From PZPK01 sp963974595 (lineage in GTDB: Bacteria; Pseudomonadota; Gammaproteobacteria; Pseudomonadales; Oleiphilaceae), in NCBI GenBank assembly GCA_963974595.1, contig CAXBDA010000003.1, positions 27,092-91,091 of the forward strand: a stretch of DNA of 64,000 nucleotides, given 5' to 3'. Both the position numbers and the translations under genes were made by a program. The notes beneath the pieces were generated by a model that ran no database searches, was not told where the DNA came from, and worked only from the letters and a program-made list of their open reading frames with translations. Of this stretch, positions 61,162-64,000 are shown in pieces. How positions within the stretch are numbered: position 1 is the first letter of the stretch; the number at the start of each line of letters is the position of its first letter.

Positions 61162-63093
61162 ATGCTTAAAATCGAAGCGCTTACGCTAAGACGTGGCCCT
61201 GAACCATTGTTAGAACATGCCAATGCATTGATGCATGCAGGCCAGCGCGTTGCCATTATTGGTGCAAACGGTGCAGGAAAGACGAGCCTCTTTAAATTAA
61301 TTCTAGGCGAGATAAGCCTCGATTCAGGTGAATTTAGTTTACCAGGTCATTGCCGTGTGTCGCATATGGCTCAAGAGGTGACAGCAGGCGATCGAACTGC
61401 CTTGGATTACGTGCTGGATGGCGATAAACAATTAAGAGCCTTGGAAGCGCAATTAGCGAAGGCAGAAGTAGAGCAAGACGACCAGGAACAGGCGCATATA
61501 CATGGCGAGCTCGATGGGATTTCCGCTTATGTAGCGCCGGTGATAGCTGAAAAACTTCTTCATGGTTTAGGTTTCAAACAAACGGATATGCAGCGTCCCG
61601 TCAATGATTTTTCCGGTGGTTGGCGGATTCGTTTGAACTTGGCTCAGGCCTTGATGTGCCCTTGTGATTTGTTGTTATTAGATGAGCCGACTAACCACTT
61701 GGATCTAGATGCCATGTTATGGTTAGAGCAGTGGTTAAAGCGCTTTACTGGTACCGTTTTGTTTATCTCTCATGACCGTGATTTTATCGACGCGGTATCG
61801 ACGCATATTCTACATTTCGAGCATAAGCTGTTAAATCAATATAAAGGTAGTTACAGCGCGTTTGAATTACAGCGCGCGGAGAAATTATCTCAACAGCAAG
61901 CGAAGTACGAAAAACAACAACAACGTATTAGTGAAATAGAATCGTTTGTTAATCGTTTTAAAGCGAAAGCGACTAAAGCCAAGCAGGCGCAAAGTAGAGT
62001 CAAAGAGTTAGAGCGTATGGCGCTCATTGCGCCAGCACATATTGATTCACCGTTTAATTTTAGCTTCCCTGTGAGTGATAAAATTTCCAGCCCCTTGTTG
62101 AACCTGCATAAGTGCGACTTAGGGTATGGTGACAAAACGATTTTAAACCAATTTACCGCTAGTATTTTGCCGGGCATGCGCATCGGCTTACTTGGGCCAA
62201 ATGGTGCGGGTAAATCGACCCTGATAAAAAGTTTGGTTGGGGATATAGCGCCCTTAACAGGTCAACGTTCTACTGGAGAGCATCTCAAAATAGGCTATTT
62301 TGCGCAGCATCAACTTGAAGCTCTGGATCTTAATGCCAGCCCTTTTTTACATTTGCAGCGTCTAAGTCCTTTGGCTAGCGACCAGGATATTCGTAACTTT
62401 TTAGGCGGTTTTGATTTTAGGGGTGATGCTGCCTTAGAAAAAATTACCCGTTTCTCAGGAGGCGAAAAGGCACGTTTAGCCTTGGCGATCATTGCTTGGC
62501 AAACACCAAATCTTTTGATGTTAGATGAACCAACAAACCATTTAGATTTAGAGATGCGTCATGCACTCACCGAGGCGCTGCAAAACTTTGAAGGCGCCAT
62601 TATTGTTGTTTCTCACGATAGGCACTTGCTAAAAAATACCGTCGATACCTTTTGGTTGGTCGCTGAGGGTGAGGTTGAAGAGTTTAAGGGAGACCTGCAT
62701 GACTATGAGGTGTGGTTGCAAAACTACCAGCCAGACAATGGTGCGAAGCTTCTCGAAAATAAGGGTTCAAAAGAAGATTTTTCGGGTGCTCAGAATGAAT
62801 CTTCCGAAAATAAAAAAGAGCGTAAGCGCTTGGCGGCTGAGAAGCGTAAAAAACTAAGCCCGCTTAAAAAACAATTGGCTCAAGCTGAAACGGCCATGGC
62901 GAATGCGCAGAAGTTGCTGGCGACTTTAGAAGAAAAACTTGCCGATGCAGATTTATATCTGCAAGAGAATAAAGAAAAACTGAAAACCTTGTTAGATGAG
63001 CAAACTCAGCAAAAACAAACCTTAGATAAGGTTGAGATGAAATGGTTTGAGCTGAGCGAAGAGATTGAAGATGCAGAGCAATTAGACGATTAA
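61162..63093 (+). CDS. yheS: ABC-F family ribosome-associated ATPase (YheS-like)
   Basis: In the 643-residue protein two ABC cassettes are joined by the arm and linker. Cassette 1 has GANGAGKTS (about 35), DFSGGWRIRLNLAQAL and LLLLDEPTNHLDLDAM. Cassette 2 has GPNGAGKSTLIKSL (about 345), RFSGGEKARLALAI and LLMLDEPTNHLDLEM. The linker FKAKATKAKQAQSRVKELERM and the coiled-coil C-terminal tail of about 100 residues fit E. coli YheS (637 residues) rather than EttA or Uup. ABC-F proteins act at the ribosomal E site to rescue stalled peptides. No membrane domain is present. Confidence 0.94.
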   Translation: MLKIEALTLRRGPEPLLEHANALMHAGQRVAIIGANGAGKTSLFKLILGEISLDSGEFSLPGHCRVSHMAQEVTAGDRTALDYVLDGDKQLRALEAQLAKAEVEQDDQEQAHIHGELDGISAYVAPVIAEKLLHGLGFKQTDMQRPVNDFSGGWRIRLNLAQALMCPCDLLLLDEPTNHLDLDAMLWLEQWLKRFTGTVLFISHDRDFIDAVSTHILHFEHKLLNQYKGSYSAFELQRAEKLSQQQAKYEKQQQRISEIESFVNRFKAKATKAKQAQSRVKELERMALIAPAHIDSPFNFSFPVSDKISSPLLNLHKCDLGYGDKTILNQFTASILPGMRIGLLGPNGAGKSTLIKSLVGDIAPLTGQRSTGEHLKIGYFAQHQLEALDLNASPFLHLQRLSPLASDQDIRNFLGGFDFRGDAALEKITRFSGGEKARLALAIIAWQTPNLLMLDEPTNHLDLEMRHALTEALQNFEGAIIVVSHDRHLLKNTVDTFWLVAEGEVEEFKGDLHDYEVWLQNYQPDNGAKLLENKGSKEDFSGAQNESSENKKERKRLAAEKRKKLSPLKKQLAQAETAMANAQKLLATLEEKLADADLYLQENKEKLKTLLDEQTQQKQTLDKVEMKWFELSEEIEDAEQLDD

Positions 63094-63108
63094 TTATCGG
63101 CTCTCTTA

Positions 63109-63465
63109 CTAAAAAACAGGCACTTTCTGGGTAAGTGGAGCGCTCTCAAATAGTACGCCTTCCAGGCCATATAACATCAGGTTTCTAATATTCTGGTGAT
63201 CGGTGTTGTTTGGGTGTGCTAAAACATCCTGACGATAATAATCACCAAAACAATGTAAGGTCTCATCCTTACTGATCATATGCAGTTTAGCAAAGGCTAA
63301 TAATTTGCATGAGCCGTTATTTTGATTAGCTTCGTTGGTTAAGTCACCATTTATGAATTTACACGGTGTAAAATTGTAGTTTGCATCAACGACCGCCATG
63401 GTATCGGTAAATTGAATTGCTTCTGGGTGTTCACTCAAATTAGCAAGAAATTGCTCAGGTGTCAT
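63109..63465 (-). CDS. HopJ-family protein
   Basis: This 118-residue protein of the HopJ type III effector family has VVDANYNFTPCKFINGDLTNEANQNNGSCKLLAFA (in short blocks) and LHCFGDYYRQDVL, both conserved. The name comes from Pseudomonas syringae. Most homologues, including those of bacteria without type III secretion, are of unknown function and are probably cytosolic. No secretion genes are near. A GGAG ribosome-binding site precedes the ATG. It is convergent with yheS, 15 bp apart. Confidence 0.92.
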   Translation of the reverse strand: MTPEQFLANLSEHPEAIQFTDTMAVVDANYNFTPCKFINGDLTNEANQNNGSCKLLAFAKLHMISKDETLHCFGDYYRQDVLAHPNNTDHQNIRNLMLYGLEGVLFESAPLTQKVPVF

Positions 63466-63559
63466 AAATATAAGCTCCTTTAGTGGGGTATTTCGTCTTT
63501 TTCAAGCTTAACACTTTACTTGCTAAAAAAATCCTATTAAAATTCGCGCCCCTAGTAAA

Positions 63560-63584
63560 ACTGTGTACATATTTTGATCACAGT
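63560..63584. promoter_or_regulatory. inverted repeat in the rpsU upstream region
   Basis: ACTGTG and CACAGT are perfect 6-bp arms around a 13-bp AT-rich spacer, 35 bp before rpsU. The spacing does not fit a CRP site. It may be part of the rpsU promoter region or a chance symmetry. Confidence 0.25.
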
Positions 63585-63618
63585 AAAAATAAACACACTT
63601 ACATTAATGGTAATTTGA

Positions 63619-63834
63619 ATGCCTTCAGTAAAATTGAAAGAAAACGAACCATTTGATATCGCTCTACGTCGTTTTAAGCGTACTTGTGAAAAAGCAGGCG
63701 TATTGTCTGAAGTTCGTCGTCGTGAATTCTATGAAAAGCCTACTTCAGTACGTAAGCGTAAAGCTGCTGCGGCTGTAAAGCGTCACGCTAAAAAAGTTCA
63801 GCGTGAAACTAAGCGTTTCGAGCGTATGTATTAA
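63619..63834 (+). CDS. rpsU: 30S ribosomal protein bS21
   Basis: This 71-residue basic protein begins MPSVKLKENEPFDIALRRFKR and ends TKRFERMY, virtually the consensus gammaproteobacterial S21. It binds the 16S 3' domain and assists start-site selection. In E. coli it leads the rpsU-dnaG-rpoD operon; the 166 bp that follow here show no recognisable start of dnaG or yqeY before the window ends. Confidence 0.98.
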   Translation: MPSVKLKENEPFDIALRRFKRTCEKAGVLSEVRRREFYEKPTSVRKRKAAAAVKRHAKKVQRETKRFERMY

Positions 63835-63838
63835 TATT

Positions 63839-63873
63839 GAGCTCTGCTCATATTTAGCACTATAGAAGAGCTC
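63839..63873 (+). terminator. possible weak terminator after rpsU
   Basis: GAGCTCT (63839-63845) and AGAGCTC (63867-63873) are perfect 7-bp arms with a long 21-nt loop, followed by only three Ts. It lies five bases after the stop. The loop length makes it doubtful; in related operons an attenuating terminator after rpsU is known. Confidence 0.3.
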
Positions 63874-64000
63874 TTTAAAGAAATGTCTACTGAGTTCAAT
63901 GAAGGCAAATAAGAAGATGTGATGAAGCTTTGCTTTACCACATTTTTCTATATATGCGTGAAAGTGCTATACCTTAGCTAAAACTATGCATTAGCTAAAA

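Noticed and set aside
63109..63465. HopJ as evidence of a type III secretion system
   Set aside because: The family is widespread in bacteria without such systems and no secretion genes are in the window.
63560..63584. CRP site upstream of rpsU
   Set aside because: The arms resemble TGTG/CACA but the spacing is too long for the TGTGA-N6-TCACA consensus.

Overview
The window looks like a stretch of chromosome from a free-living, probably marine gammaproteobacterium. The rnf cluster beside metG and mrp, pilT-pilU divergent from yggS-proC, EfpL, PpnP, YheS-type ABC-F, HopJ and rpsU are all typical of that class. A relative of Methylophaga or Cycloclasticus is a guess from gene style and order, not something I could test. 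I recognised no rRNA, tRNA, CRISPR array or intact insertion sequence.

Layout. 1-6 kb: the end of a membrane GGDEF-EAL gene, apaH with a 14-bp tandem repeat in its leader, queC, and an Lrp-like regulator divergent from leuA with a strong palindrome between them. 6-7.2 kb: a small accessory scar, with a transposase remnant, a decapitated PrlF-type antitoxin and an intact YhaV toxin. 7.3-11.2 kb: an AEC transporter, a TPR/SPINDLY-type O-GlcNAc transferase and the Mrp Fe-S carrier. 11.6-19.5 kb: metG and the complete rnfABCDGE operon. 19.5-27.5 kb: a SutA-like small protein, htpX, an amidohydrolase, an acyl-CoA thioesterase, a second UvrD-like helicase and a plus-strand run of envelope genes (ankyrin lipoprotein, DUF2914 protein, ElyC-like protein, PCu(A)C copper chaperone). 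27.5-32.2 kb: an unusual TRAP permease with its binding protein, mgsA, a candidate FNR-controlled small RNA and a cytochrome c. 32.3-41.5 kb: thiI, a TetR regulator, pdxH, a GFA-fold protein, a coiled-coil membrane protein, uvrD and a PAS-GGDEF-EAL protein. 41.5-50.4 kb: pilU/pilT, yggS, proC, cinA, efpL, ppnP, a paraoxonase-like protein and an HPt-HD-GYP protein. 50.5-59.1 kb: a DctPQM TRAP transporter and a glucosylglycerate gene set. 59.2-64 kb: queE, a DUF4124 protein, a TIGR02444 protein, yheS, a HopJ-like protein and rpsU.

How the genes work together. The most coherent metabolic unit is the minus-strand set from 59.1 to 50.5 kb. It encodes a lipoprotein, a glycerate kinase, a phosphatase and a synthase for glucosyl-3-phosphoglycerate, a GH13_18 phosphorylase and a DctPQM transporter. 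Together these could make, store and recover the compatible solute glucosylglycerate. A near-perfect 20-bp palindrome with a central AACGTT lies just upstream, as expected for a LacI/GalR-type operator. The least expected regulatory item is at 31.45-31.59 kb. There a perfect FNR/Anr box, a -10 box at class II spacing and a GC-rich terminator with an eight-U tail together predict an approximately 88-nt oxygen-responsive small RNA upstream of mgsA. Three cyclic-di-GMP proteins are spread over the window, one of them convergent with pilU.
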